Source: Phaeobacter bryozoorum (GTDB lineage: Bacteria > Pseudomonadota > Alphaproteobacteria > Rhodobacterales > Rhodobacteraceae). From it: DNA of 64,000 nt. The first letter of the stretch is position 1, and the number at the start of each line of letters is the position of its first letter. Below the pieces are notes generated by a model that saw nothing but the letters and a program-made list of their open reading frames with translations, was not told where the DNA came from and did not search any database. Shown piece by piece: positions 51,109 through 60,869 of this stretch. The DNA lies in assembly GCF_041893525.1 (NCBI RefSeq), contig NZ_CP169068.1; one strand, given 5' to 3'. The position numbers were made by a program, and so were the translations under genes.

Positions 51109-54022
51109 GCGCACGCTCCCCCTCTGGATCAAAGAACACCGGCTCGACAATCTCGCAGAGCACGTCCAGCCCTGCCGTGTGATCCACCATGCGGATCGGA
51201 TCGCCAATCCGGTCTGGACCGGCCTTTATCAGCGCCAGACCAATCATATGCCCCAAGGTCGGCGAATAGCAGACCGAGGTGACATAACCCTGATCATGTG
51301 GCCGGTCGACCGGATCCTCCGGGTCAAACAGATGCGCCCCGGCGGTCAGCTGCTGCACCGCGCCGGTGGGTCTGATCCCGACCAGCCGCATCCGCGCCTT
51401 GTCGACCAATCCCTCGCGAAGGGCCATCGCGCGACCGACACAGGGTTTGCCGGAGCGGAGCATCCCACCGAACCCCAGATCATGCAGCGTCGCGGTGCCG
51501 TTGATCTCGGCATGGGTCAGAAACCCTTTTTCAATGCGCAGCACATTCAATGCCTCCAGCCCATAGGCCCCACCGCCAAGCGCTTCCGCCCGGCGCAGCA
51601 ATTCGCCAAACAGGCTCTCGCCATAGCGCGCAGGAACCGCCAGCTCATAGGCCTCCTCGCCCGAGAAAGAGATGCGGAACAGCCGCGCCGTGACCTCTCC
51701 CAGCGCAACTGCGCCACAGGCCATGAACGGCCAGTCCTCGCTAACAAATGCCGCGCCGAGGAGATCCTGCAACAGCCTCCGCGCCTTCGGGCCTGCGATG
51801 GAAAACTGCGCCCACTGCTCGGTCACAGAATGGATCCGCACGTCCCACTCCGGGTGCAGCGCTTGGCTCACGAATTCCAGATGCGCCATTACCTGCCCGG
51901 CCGCTGCGGTCGTGGTGGTCATCACATAGTGGTCTGGCGCCAGACAGGCGGTGGTGCCGTCATCCATGACAAACCCGTCTTCGCGCAGCATCAGCCCATA
52001 GCGCACCCGACCGGGTTGCAGCGTGGCAAACCCATTGGCATAGACATAGTCTAGTAACCGCGCGGCATCCGGCCCCTGAATGTCGATCTTGCCAAGGGTG
52101 GAGACATCCGCCACCCCAACCGCATTGCGCACATACCCGACCTCGCGATCGCAGGATTGCCGCCAGCTGGTTTCACCCTGTTTTGGATAATAGCTGGCGC
52201 GATACCACAGCCCCACCTCCATCATATGCGCGCCCATATCCTCGGCCAGCGCATGGGATGTCAGCAGCCGACGCGGCGCAAAGCCGTGATCCTGCGCGCC
52301 TGCCCCCATCACCCCGATCGGCACCGGCACATAAGGCGGGCGAAAGGTGGTGGTGCCGGTCTCGGGAATGCTGCGGCCCGTGGCCTCGGCCAGCACCGCC
52401 AGAGCCACCACATTGGAGCTCTTGCCCTGATCGGTGGCCATGCCTTGCGTGGTATACCGCTTCATATGCTCGACCGAGCGGAAATTCTCGCGCCCCGCCT
52501 GACAGATGTCCTTGACCGTCACATCGTTCTGGAAATCCACCCAGGCCCGCCCGCGCCCCGGCACCGACCAAAGCGGCGTCACCCGGCAGGGCGCATCCTC
52601 GGCCTCCGGCAGCTCCACGGGCACAGCGCGCCTGCCCAGCGCCTCCAGCGCGCGTGCGCCCGCTTCCGCCCCATCCCGCAAGGCCGCCGCAGTGGAGAAA
52701 GCTCCGCCACAGGCCCCGGCAACCGCCAGCCCCGGCACCGCGCCCTCCTGCGGCACAAAACAGGCCAGATCGCGCCGCCAGCGCGGCCGCCCGTTCAGGT
52801 GACAGGTCAGATGCAGCGTCGGATTCCAGCCACCGGACATGGCCAGACAGTCGGTCTGCAGCTTTTCCTCCCCCGCAACAGAGCGCAGCGTCAGGCTTTC
52901 CAATCGCTGACGGCCTGAGGCATTGCAGACCTGAGCGCCCCGGATCACCCGGAACTCATCGCTCTGTGGTGCGTCATGGCGGCTGTCGATGACCGCCGCG
53001 ACATGAACACCCGCCGCCGCCAGATCCCGTGCCGTCCGATGAGCATCGTCATTGTTGGCAAACACCGTCACCCGCTCACCGGGCGCCACCCCCCACCGAT
53101 TGAGGTAGCTTCGCACCGCACCTGCCATCATGATGCCGGGTCGGTCGTTATTGGCAAAGGCCACCGGCCGCTCCAGCGCGCCGGATGCCAGGATCGCGCG
53201 TTTTGCCACCAGCCGCCAGAAACAGCTGCGCGCAGCCTTGCCGGACCCGGCAGCTGTGGTTTCAAGCGCACCATAGGTGCCCTGATCATAGACCCCGGTC
53301 ACCGTGGTCGAGGTCATGCGCCGCACATTGTCCAGACTGTCCAGCTCCGCAACCACAGCCGCCACCCAGTCCTGTGCCGGCTGCCCTGCGATGGTCTCGC
53401 GCTCGCTCAGCAGGCGACCACCGGGCGCGCTATCTTCGTCACAAAGGATCACATCCGCACCACCCCGCGCCGCCGTCAGCGCCGCCATCAGACCCGCAGG
53501 TCCCGCGCCGATGACCAGAAGATCACAGAACCCAAATGCCTTTTCGTAGGTCCCGTCATCCGGCGCCCCGGACAACGCCCCCAGCCCTGCTGCACGACGA
53601 ATGACCGGCTCGTAGATCTTCTCCCAGAAGACCGCAGGCCACATGAAGGTCTTGTAGTAGAACCCCGCGCCCAGAAACGGGGCCGCCAGATCATTGACGG
53701 CCATCACATCAAAGCCCACCGAGGGCCAGCAGTTCTGGCTCCGCGCCGCCAACCCCTGGTAGACCGGCAGGGTGGTGGCGCGCAGATTGGGTTCCTGCGC
53801 CGCCCCCTCGCCCAGGGCAACCAGCGCATTGGGCTCCTCACTGCCCGCGGTCAGAATGCCGCGTGGCCGATGATATTTGAACGAGCGCCCGACAAGGTGA
53901 ATGTCATTGGCCAACAGCGCCGCCGCCAGCGGCTCACCTTCATGCCCCCGCAACACACGCCCATTGAAACTGAAATCGACCTCGCGCGGCTCTGCCATGC
54001 CGCCCCAACCTGCAACCCGCAT
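51101..54022 (-). CDS. soxA: Sarcosine oxidase, alpha subunit
   Basis: Large subunit (973 residues). N-terminal 2Fe-2S-ferredoxin-like region (VDFSFNGRVLRGHEGEPLAAALLANDI), an NAD-binding Rossmann domain (VIGAGPAGLMAALTAARGGADV, about 160), and a C-terminal aminomethyltransferase (GCV_T) domain (about 580-960) that uses THF. With SoxB, SoxD and SoxG it oxidises sarcosine to glycine, giving methylene-THF and peroxide. ATG 54022 shares one base with the soxD stop. Confidence 0.96.
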   Translation of the reverse strand: MRVAGWGGMAEPREVDFSFNGRVLRGHEGEPLAAALLANDIHLVGRSFKYHRPRGILTAGSEEPNALVALGEGAAQEPNLRATTLPVYQGLAARSQNCWPSVGFDVMAVNDLAAPFLGAGFYYKTFMWPAVFWEKIYEPVIRRAAGLGALSGAPDDGTYEKAFGFCDLLVIGAGPAGLMAALTAARGGADVILCDEDSAPGGRLLSERETIAGQPAQDWVAAVVAELDSLDNVRRMTSTTVTGVYDQGTYGALETTAAGSGKAARSCFWRLVAKRAILASGALERPVAFANNDRPGIMMAGAVRSYLNRWGVAPGERVTVFANNDDAHRTARDLAAAGVHVAAVIDSRHDAPQSDEFRVIRGAQVCNASGRQRLESLTLRSVAGEEKLQTDCLAMSGGWNPTLHLTCHLNGRPRWRRDLACFVPQEGAVPGLAVAGACGGAFSTAAALRDGAEAGARALEALGRRAVPVELPEAEDAPCRVTPLWSVPGRGRAWVDFQNDVTVKDICQAGRENFRSVEHMKRYTTQGMATDQGKSSNVVALAVLAEATGRSIPETGTTTFRPPYVPVPIGVMGAGAQDHGFAPRRLLTSHALAEDMGAHMMEVGLWYRASYYPKQGETSWRQSCDREVGYVRNAVGVADVSTLGKIDIQGPDAARLLDYVYANGFATLQPGRVRYGLMLREDGFVMDDGTTACLAPDHYVMTTTTAAAGQVMAHLEFVSQALHPEWDVRIHSVTEQWAQFSIAGPKARRLLQDLLGAAFVSEDWPFMACGAVALGEVTARLFRISFSGEEAYELAVPARYGESLFGELLRRAEALGGGAYGLEALNVLRIEKGFLTHAEINGTATLHDLGFGGMLRSGKPCVGRAMALREGLVDKARMRLVGIRPTGAVQQLTAGAHLFDPEDPVDRPHDQGYVTSVCYSPTLGHMIGLALIKAGPDRIGDPIRMVDHTAGLDVLCEIVEPVFFDPEGERARG

Positions 54023-54282
54023 CAGCCCGCCTCCCCGGTTGCCGCAGGCGCGGCGGCGAGCATCTCGTGATTTGAGGTGTCGCGCTGCACCCTGATCCAG
54101 CTGCCACAGCCGTGCTGATGATACCACCATTCCTCCAGCGGGCCTGCCGGGTTGAGCCGCAGATGGACATGAGCATGCCAGACCTCGAGGGGCGCGCCCT
54201 CCTCCGGCGCCTCCAGCACCGCCCCGCGATAATAGAACTCGCGACGATCACGCTCACCGCAGAGCGGACAGGTAATCCTCAT
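54022..54282 (-). CDS. soxD: Sarcosine oxidase, delta subunit
   Basis: An 86-residue zinc-binding subunit. Zn ligands visible in MRITCPLCGERDRREF (two Cys) and HQHGCGSW (His and Cys). It sits 81 nt after the soxB stop and overlaps soxA by one base. Confidence 0.95.
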   Translation of the reverse strand: MRITCPLCGERDRREFYYRGAVLEAPEEGAPLEVWHAHVHLRLNPAGPLEEWWYHQHGCGSWIRVQRDTSNHEMLAAAPAATGEAG

Positions 54283-54363
54283 GACGGGCGCCCTTTCACC
54301 TTTCCAGAAATACTCAAATACGCCGTCACGCCAGCCACGACGTCGGCGCGGACCACGCGACGG

Positions 54364-55617
54364 TCAATGCAGGTTATGCTGCGCACCGGTCGCCTCCTCA
54401 TCCATCAGGCCCCGACCGGTCTCAAACCGGTCCAGCCGGAACGCTGCCGCCGCCTGATGCGGGCGATCCGTGGCGATCAGATGCGCGTAACACTGCCCCG
54501 AGGCAGGGGTTGCCTTGAAGCCGCCATAACACCAGCCCGCATTGAGATAGAGACCCTCAATCGGCGTGCGATCAATGATCGGCGATCCGTCCGGCGTCAT
54601 ATCCATGATGCCGCCCCAGCTGCGCAGCAGCCGCGCCTTGCCGATGGCCGGCAGCATCGCCATGCAGGCCTCCATCGTGTGTTCCACCATCGGCAGATTG
54701 CCCCGCGCCGCATAAGAGGCATAGAGGTCGAGATAGCTGCCAAACACCAGCCCCCCCTTGTCGGACTGGCTGATATAGAGATGCCCCTCCGCAAAGGTGA
54801 TGACGTGGTCGATAATCGGCTTCAGCCCTTCGGAGACAAAGGCCTGGAGCACATGGCTCTCGATCGGCAGGGTCAGCCCCGCCATGGCCGCCACCTGGCT
54901 GGAGCGCCCGGCGGCGGCCATCGCAACCTTGCCCGCGCGGATCAGACCACGGGGGGTTTCCACCCCGATGACCTTGCCGCCCTCGGTCCGAATGCCGGTG
55001 ACCTCGCAATTCTGCAGGATATCGACACCGCGCTGATCCGCCCCCCGCGCAAAGCCCCAGGCGACCGCATCATGGCGCGCCGTGCCCGCCCGCCGCTGCA
55101 ACAGCGCCCCCTGGATGGGAAACCGGTTATTGTCATAGTTCAGCAGCGGCACCATTTCGCGCAGCTGGTCACGGGACAGGATCTCGGCATCATCGCCCTG
55201 ATTGATGATCGCATTCGCCCGCCGCACCGCGCTGTCGCGCTGCGCGTCATTGTGGAACACGTTCAGGATCCCCCGCTGCGACATCATCGCATTGTAGTTC
55301 AGATCCTGCTCCAGCCCCTCCCAGAGCTTCAACGAATGGGAATAGAACTCCGAATTGCCGGGCAGATAGTAATTCGCCCGCACGATGGTGGTGTTCCGTC
55401 CGACATTGCCACCGCCGATATAACCGCGCTCCAGCACGGCGATATTGCGCATCCCATGGTCCTTGGCCAGGTAATAGGCCGTGGCCAGCCCGTGACCACC
55501 GCCGCCGATGATCACCGCATCATATTCGGGTTTGGGATCCGGGTCGCGCCAATGGGCCTGCCAGCCCCGGTTGCCTGTCAGCCCTTCGCGCAGCACACGC
55601 CAGCCAGAAAATCGCAT
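54364..55617 (-). CDS. soxB: Sarcosine oxidase, beta subunit
   Basis: FAD/FMN-binding dehydrogenase subunit (417 residues). The FAD motif AVIIGGGGHGLATAYYLAKDHG is at about residue 35, and the GRNTTIVRANYYLP segment carries the covalent-FMN His region in other members (here Asn-Thr). MTPDGSPIIDRTPIEGLYLNAGWCYGGFKATP at the C terminus is conserved. ATG 55617 has GGGGGAG upstream. First gene of soxBDAG, part of glycine betaine/choline breakdown in marine bacteria (by family). Confidence 0.95.
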   Translation of the reverse strand: MRFSGWRVLREGLTGNRGWQAHWRDPDPKPEYDAVIIGGGGHGLATAYYLAKDHGMRNIAVLERGYIGGGNVGRNTTIVRANYYLPGNSEFYSHSLKLWEGLEQDLNYNAMMSQRGILNVFHNDAQRDSAVRRANAIINQGDDAEILSRDQLREMVPLLNYDNNRFPIQGALLQRRAGTARHDAVAWGFARGADQRGVDILQNCEVTGIRTEGGKVIGVETPRGLIRAGKVAMAAAGRSSQVAAMAGLTLPIESHVLQAFVSEGLKPIIDHVITFAEGHLYISQSDKGGLVFGSYLDLYASYAARGNLPMVEHTMEACMAMLPAIGKARLLRSWGGIMDMTPDGSPIIDRTPIEGLYLNAGWCYGGFKATPASGQCYAHLIATDRPHQAAAAFRLDRFETGRGLMDEEATGAQHNLH

Positions 55618-56035
55618 CCCCGCTCCCCCCTTTGTATCCCGGTTGATCCCCCGGTCGTCCGCAGGCCAGGCCACCTGCACCCGCGGTGATCTCATGCCAG
55701 CCGCCGCGCCCTCTTGGGCGACAGTCTGGCGCGTTCCGCATCCCGATACCAGCCCTGATGCACCGATTGGCCCGCGCCCTGTTCCCGGTTCCAGCCCTGG
55801 CCGGGACACCCGTGCCGACCGGCGCTGCACCTGCCCTGATCCGCCCTGGCAAACGACACCGCCCGCTATCAGCAGCACATTAAATACACATGTGTCCAGA
55901 GCAAAGAAGCCAGCATTGCCGGATCGCGCCTCGGGCCTGGCCAGCGGGCCGCCTTGATCGCAGCGCTACTGCTTGATCGGGGTTTCCGAAGGGCATCGGC
56001 GGCATTCCAACGCGTCGCAGCGGACATCCAAAACG
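55618..56035. other. Intergenic region between soxB and gdhA
   Basis: No gene I can support. It contains the soxB 5' region, with an AT-rich patch at 55880-55920 (TTAAATACACATGTGTCC, including ACACATGTGT palindrome) that may be the promoter or an operator. Reading frames on both strands are composition artefacts. Confidence 0.4.
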
Positions 56036-56038
56036 CAA

Positions 56039-56065
56039 GAAACCCCGCCAAGCTGGCGAGGTTTC
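56039..56065 (-). terminator. Terminator-like hairpin after gdhA
   Basis: Stem GAAACCCCGCCA/TGGCGAGGTTTC with one mismatch (56039-56050 with 56054-56065). Minus strand continues TTGCGTTTTGG. A second hairpin without T-run (GGACCCGA...TTCGGGTCC) lies at 56114-56133. Confidence 0.65.
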
Positions 56066-56145
56066 CTGTAGGTCGGGCGCAAAACCGCGTCAGCGCCCGG
56101 TGTGTTTGCGGGGACCCGATCCGGTTCGGGTCCTTCGCGTGACGA

Positions 56146-57576
56146 TCAAAGCCCCTTGGCGCGGTAGCTCTTGGCGACCTTGTCGATGGACACCAGATAA
56201 GCGGCGGTGCGCAGATCGGTGACATCGTCGCGGCCATGCCAGACCTCGCGCATGGACTGATAAGCCGTGCGCATGGTGTCATCGAGCCCCGACCGCACCA
56301 GCTCCAGCTCATCGGCGCCCCGCAGGTAGCGTTCCTTGAACTTCGGATCCAGCGTCCAGGTCTTGCCTAGGCTTTCCGACAGCGCTTCCAGCTCATCCAC
56401 GACCAGCTGATGGCGTGCCTCTTCCTGGCGGCGCTGCATCCGGCCAAAACGGATATGGCTGAGGTTCTTCACCCACTCGAAGTAGGAAACCGTCACACCA
56501 CCCGCGTTGGCATACATGTCGGGAATGATCACCACGCCCTTCTTGCGCAGGATCTCGTCAGCGCCCGCAGTGATTGGACCGTTGGCCGCCTCGATGATCA
56601 GATTCGCTTTCACGTTTGCCGCGTTGGAGAGGTTGATCACCCCTTCCAGCGCCGCCGGAATCAGGATGTCACAGGCCTCCTCCAGCAGAACCGCGCCGTT
56701 TTCGACGTAGCGGGCATCCGGGTAACCGGTGACGCCGCCATGGTTGGCAATCCAATGGGACACCGCTTCGATGTCCAGACCGTTTTCATCGACCAGACCG
56801 CCATCGCGTTCGATCACTGCGGTGATTTTGGCACCGTCTTCGGACATCAGGAACTTTGCCGCGTGGTAGCCCACGTTGCCCAGACCCTGAACAATGACCC
56901 GCTTGCCGTCCAGCTTCCCTTCGAGACCGGCCGCAGCCACGTCCTCGGGGTTGCGGAAAAACTCGCGCAGAGCGTATTGCACGCCACGGCCGGTGGCCTC
57001 CACACGGCCGGCAATCCCGCCGGCATTCAGCGGCTTGCCGGTAACACAGGCCTTGGCGTTGATGTCGGTGGTGTTCATCCGCGCATATTGGTCGGCGATC
57101 CAGGCCATCTCGCGTTCGCCGGTGCCCATATCAGGGGCCGGAACGTTCTGCGACGGGTTGATCAGGTCGCGCTTGGCCAGCTCATAGGCAAAACGGCGGG
57201 TGATGAGTTCAAGCTCATGTTCTTCATACTGGCGCGGATCAATGCAGAGCCCGCCCTTCGAGCCGCCAAACGGCGCTTCGACCAGCGCACATTTATAGGT
57301 CATCAGCGCCGCCAGCGCCTCAACCTCATCCTGGTTCACTCCCATCGAATAGCGGATACCGCCTTTGACGGGTTCCATATGTTCGGAATGAACCGAGCGA
57401 TAGCCGGTGAAGGTCTGGATGCCTCCACGCAGGCGAACGCCAAAACGCACCGTATAGGTCGCGTTGCAAACCCTGATTTTCTCTTCCAGGCCTGGTGGCA
57501 GGTCCATCAGGGCAACTGCCCTGTTGAACATCAGGTCCACACTCTGGCGAAAACTGGGTTCTGTTGCACTGCTCAT
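56146..57576 (-). CDS. gdhA: Glutamate dehydrogenase (Glu/Leu/Phe/Val family)
   Basis: A 476-residue dehydrogenase interconverting glutamate and 2-oxoglutarate. Substrate-binding Lys in APFGGSKGGLC (about residue 110), NVPAPDMGTGEREMAWI, and the nucleotide-binding VIVQGLGNVGYHAAKFL (about 230) are intact. Coenzyme preference is not certain. Monocistronic, with 359 nt upstream before the next gene. Confidence 0.95.
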   Translation of the reverse strand: MSSATEPSFRQSVDLMFNRAVALMDLPPGLEEKIRVCNATYTVRFGVRLRGGIQTFTGYRSVHSEHMEPVKGGIRYSMGVNQDEVEALAALMTYKCALVEAPFGGSKGGLCIDPRQYEEHELELITRRFAYELAKRDLINPSQNVPAPDMGTGEREMAWIADQYARMNTTDINAKACVTGKPLNAGGIAGRVEATGRGVQYALREFFRNPEDVAAAGLEGKLDGKRVIVQGLGNVGYHAAKFLMSEDGAKITAVIERDGGLVDENGLDIEAVSHWIANHGGVTGYPDARYVENGAVLLEEACDILIPAALEGVINLSNAANVKANLIIEAANGPITAGADEILRKKGVVIIPDMYANAGGVTVSYFEWVKNLSHIRFGRMQRRQEEARHQLVVDELEALSESLGKTWTLDPKFKERYLRGADELELVRSGLDDTMRTAYQSMREVWHGRDDVTDLRTAAYLVSIDKVAKSYRAKGL

Positions 57577-57935
57577 CAGGCTGTACTCCGTGCTTCTGCG
57601 TCAACTCAGTGAGATAGTGTTCGGACACTATGACTCTTGGATTAAGAAGGTGCGACCTTTTTGACCATTCCCATGCAAAAAGATTTATTTTTAGGCAATT
57701 TGAAAACAGTGGGCATTTGACTAAGTTGCCTCCAACTCGCAGCTACCGTCGATTTGTTCGCAGCCCCCGAACAACCGGCGCGCCGAGACCTCATTGGGCT
57801 TGGAATTGAAGACAATTCGCGCGATTTGGTCCGGTATACGCCCCAATTCCGCCACCTTCATAAAGCATTAATAAGTGTGAAATTCCATTTCTGATGGCGC
57901 TGTGCCGGGGGGTTAAGCGGCTGGGGGTTCGACTT
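57577..57935. other. Divergent regulatory region of gdhA and the Tad-type cluster
   Basis: No gene. AT-rich at 57670-57720 (near gdhA) and 57855-57890 (GCATTAATAAG, near the VWA gene); GAATTG-aaga-CAATTC at about 57812-57827 is a candidate operator or hairpin. Two independent promoters are likely. Confidence 0.45.
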
Positions 57936-59618
57936 ATGACTACGCGTTTTGACAAGATATCCATCGCGGCTCGCAAGGCCTGCCTGACCGCCTGTGTCCG
58001 TGGCGATGCGCGGCTGCGGGCGTTCCGCGCGGATGAATTGGGCGTGCTGCTGAAACCCATGGTGGGATTTCTGCTGTCGATGCTGGCCGTCGGCGGGATC
58101 GGCGTCGATCTAATGCGCATGGAGCGCGACCGGACCATCCTGCAATATACGCTCGACCGTGCGGTTCTGGCAGCAGCTGACCTCGATCAGCCACTGCCGC
58201 CTGCAGTGGTTGTTCAGGATTATCTCAACAAGGCCGGGCTGAACAAATATTACACCCCACCGGTGGCCGAAACCGGGATCGGTTTCAAAAAGGTGCAGAG
58301 CACCATCGACACCACATTTGAAACCCATATGCTGAAATTCTCCAGCGGTCAGGACATGCCTCTCTACGCGACCTCGCGCGCAGAAGAGAGCATTGACGGG
58401 CTGGAGATTTCACTGGTGCTGGATGTCTCCGGCTCGATGAACTCCAACAGCCGCCTGACCAACCTCAAGGTTGCGGCCAAAGACTTCATCGACACGATGG
58501 TCGCCAATACCATCGACAACAAGATGTCGATCTCGATCATCCCCTACGCCACTCAGGTCAGCCTCCCGGCGGATTTGATGGACCAATACACAACGACCGA
58601 TGAACACGAATACTCCAACTGTGTGAATTTCACCGGCGCCCATTTCCAGAGCACCGCCCTGTCGACCGGGATCGAGCTGCAGCGCACAATGCACTTCAGC
58701 CCATGGTCCAGCGGTGATTACCGTCGCAGCTCGGACCTCGTCGCAAGCCCCGTCTGCGAAGATCGCGCAGACCGCGAGACGCTGCCGCTCCAGAAAGATG
58801 CAAACACACTGAAAACCTTCATCGACAACCTCTACGCAAGAGGCAATACGTCGATTGACGTCGGTATGAAGTGGGGGACCGCCCTGCTCGATCCCTCCGC
58901 CCGCCCGGCCATCAGCGCGCTGGCCTCGGGGGGCGCTTCGATGGTTCCGGCAACCTTTGCCAACCGGCCTGCGAATTTCAACGACAGTGAAACCGTCAAG
59001 GTCATCGTCCTGATGACCGACGGGCAGAACACTGCGCAGTATTATGTGGAGCAGGATCACCGCGAGGGGCCATCCGACGTCTGGTACAATTCAGCGGCGA
59101 CCGGATCCAATCCGCGCTATTCGCTCTATGACCCGCAGCGCGACAAATACTGGTGGGATCGCCTCAACCGCTGGGAAGACCACGCCTATGGTCAGGGCAG
59201 CTACCGCAAATGCGACAGCTATAGCTGCTGGTGGCAGGACGAACAGGGCGAGCCTGCCAATGTGCAACGGCTGAGCTACGCGGATCTCTTTGCCGACACG
59301 TCGCTGAAGTATCTCTATTCCAACCTCTATGGCGACTGGATGGGGCAGTCCTCGGCGCGCAGCGTCTGGTACTATGGTGTCTATGACTACTGGAACACCA
59401 GCGTCAAAAACGCCCGCACCAGCGCCATCTGCACCGCTGCCAAGAACCAGGGCATCGTGGTCTATACCATCGGCTTTGAAGCGCCCAGCGGCGGCACTGC
59501 GGTGCTGAAGGACTGTGCCAGCTCGGATGCCCATCACTTTGACGTCAACGGGCTGGAGATCAACGACGCTTTTGCCTCGATCGCCACGTCGATCCGCCAG
59601 CTGAGGCTGACCCAATGA
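57936..59618 (+). CDS. TadG-like protein with von Willebrand factor A domain
   Basis: A 560-residue protein. A TadG-type N-terminal membrane helix (about residues 38-60, GVLLKPMVGFLLSMLAVGGIG) is followed by a large VWA domain with a complete MIDAS start DVSGSMNSNS (D163) and LMTDGQNTA (about 360), interrupted by a Tyr/Trp-rich insert (about 375-480). The C terminus resembles other TadG proteins (TAAKNQGIVVYTIGFE). It is probably a surface or periplasmic adhesin or Tad-secretion partner. ATG 57936 (GGGGG upstream) is preferred to ATG 57894. Overlaps tadE by four bases. Confidence 0.87.
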   Translation: MTTRFDKISIAARKACLTACVRGDARLRAFRADELGVLLKPMVGFLLSMLAVGGIGVDLMRMERDRTILQYTLDRAVLAAADLDQPLPPAVVVQDYLNKAGLNKYYTPPVAETGIGFKKVQSTIDTTFETHMLKFSSGQDMPLYATSRAEESIDGLEISLVLDVSGSMNSNSRLTNLKVAAKDFIDTMVANTIDNKMSISIIPYATQVSLPADLMDQYTTTDEHEYSNCVNFTGAHFQSTALSTGIELQRTMHFSPWSSGDYRRSSDLVASPVCEDRADRETLPLQKDANTLKTFIDNLYARGNTSIDVGMKWGTALLDPSARPAISALASGGASMVPATFANRPANFNDSETVKVIVLMTDGQNTAQYYVEQDHREGPSDVWYNSAATGSNPRYSLYDPQRDKYWWDRLNRWEDHAYGQGSYRKCDSYSCWWQDEQGEPANVQRLSYADLFADTSLKYLYSNLYGDWMGQSSARSVWYYGVYDYWNTSVKNARTSAICTAAKNQGIVVYTIGFEAPSGGTAVLKDCASSDAHHFDVNGLEINDAFASIATSIRQLRLTQ

Positions 59619-60176
59619 CCTGTCACCCCCCGCATAAGGGCCTCCATCGGCTGCGCCGGGCGCTGCGCCTGTTTCGCGATCGCGAAGACGGCAATGCCAC
59701 GGTTGAATTTGCAATCGTGATCCCGGCCTTTCTGTTCCTGCTGATGAATACGGTGGAACTGGGCATGATCACCATCCAGCAGTCGATGCTGGAGCGGGCG
59801 CTGGATCAGACCGTGCGCGGCCTGCGCCTGTCGACCGGCGTGCCCAAACAGCACAATGAAATCCGCGATGAGGTCTGTAGCCGGTCCGGGTTTATTCGCG
59901 ACTGCGGCACATCGCTCAGGCTGGAAATGGTCCAGGTCGACCCCTACGCCTGGATGCCCGTCGATCCCGAGCCCGATTGCATCAACCGGGTCGAGGACGT
60001 GCAGCCGGTCCGAACCTTCGTGACAGGGGCGTCAAACGAGCTGATGTTCATCCGCGCCTGCATGGCGTTCAAGCCGGTCTTTCCCCACTGGGGCCTGGCC
60101 GATGACATGGACAATGACGCCGACGGCCGAAATCCGCCTCTATGCGACCTCCGCCTTTGTTCAGGAGCCTCGGTAA
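59615..60176 (+). pseudogene. TadE-like pseudopilin with a frame break near its 3' end
   Basis: N-terminal TadE motif: a basic stretch, then NATVEFAIVIPAFLFLLMNTVELGM (residues ~30-55), with two downstream Cys. The frame given runs far into the next gene to 60508, which is implausible. A neighbouring frame from about 60128 gives EIRLYATSAFVQEPR and a TAA at 60174-60176, four bases before the next ATG, the ending expected of TadE. Removing one C at 60127-60128 joins both. So the intended gene is ~187 residues. Confidence 0.85.
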
Positions 60177-60179
60177 GCC

Positions 60180-60779
60180 ATGTTGACCAATATCCGCGCC
60201 CTGTTTCGCCGCTACAAGCGAGAGACCGACGGTTCCGTCTCGGTGGAATTCGCCTTTTACATGCCGCTGCTGCTCGGTGTCTTTGCGGCGATCTACACCT
60301 ATTTCGATGCTTTCCGGCAGGAAGGTGTGAACCTCAAGGCCGCCTATACGATCTCGGACCTCATCTCGCGGGAGACTTCCACGCTCAACGAGGACTATAT
60401 CGACAGTATGCACGAGCTGGCCAAGCTGCTGATCCGCGTGGATTCGTCGATCTCCCTGCGAATTTCGGTGATCCGCTGGGACGAGACGGACAACCGCTAC
60501 TACGTTGACTGGTCCAAGGTGCGCGGCGGACAGTTCGCGGAATGGCAGGACGCCACGATCCAGCAGGTAAAAGCCAACCTGCCAAACATGCCCGATCAGG
60601 AGCGGGTCATTCTGGTGGAAACCCGCAACGACATCGATCCTGCGTTCAACATCGGCCTGCCAGCCATGGACATCGAGAACTTCGTTTTCACCAGACCCCG
60701 CTTTGCACCACAGGTAAAATTCGAAGGTCAGGATGGCAGCGGCGGCGGCCATGACGACAGCACACCGCCAACAGACTGA
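60180..60779 (+). CDS. TadE/TadF-like minor pseudopilin
   Basis: A 199-residue protein with the same N-terminal pseudopilin pattern (GSVSVEFAFYMPLLLGVFAAIYTYFDAF, about 18-45) and a soluble C-terminal domain ending in a Gly/Asp/Ser-rich tail. With the two preceding genes it forms a three-gene Tad-type set; the Tad ATPase and platform (tadABC) are not in the window. AGGAGCCTCGGTAAGCC before the ATG includes a usable RBS. Confidence 0.85.
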   Translation: MLTNIRALFRRYKRETDGSVSVEFAFYMPLLLGVFAAIYTYFDAFRQEGVNLKAAYTISDLISRETSTLNEDYIDSMHELAKLLIRVDSSISLRISVIRWDETDNRYYVDWSKVRGGQFAEWQDATIQQVKANLPNMPDQERVILVETRNDIDPAFNIGLPAMDIENFVFTRPRFAPQVKFEGQDGSGGGHDDSTPPTD

Positions 60780-60815
60780 CACCCTACGGACCACCCAAGA
60801 GTGGATCGAACAACA

Positions 60816-60843
60816 AAGGCGCCTCCGGTAACGGTGGCGCCTT
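60816..60843. terminator. Weak bidirectional hairpin between converging genes
   Basis: Stem AAGGCGCC/GGCGCCTT (60816-60823 with 60836-60843), with T-poor tails on either side (TTAC and TTTGTTG). Confidence 0.5.
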
Positions 60844-60869
60844 ACTATGTTCGTCGAACAAATTCGGTC

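Noticed and set aside
56450..57400. Long plus-strand frames antisense to gdhA
   Set aside because: Shadows of a certain gene.
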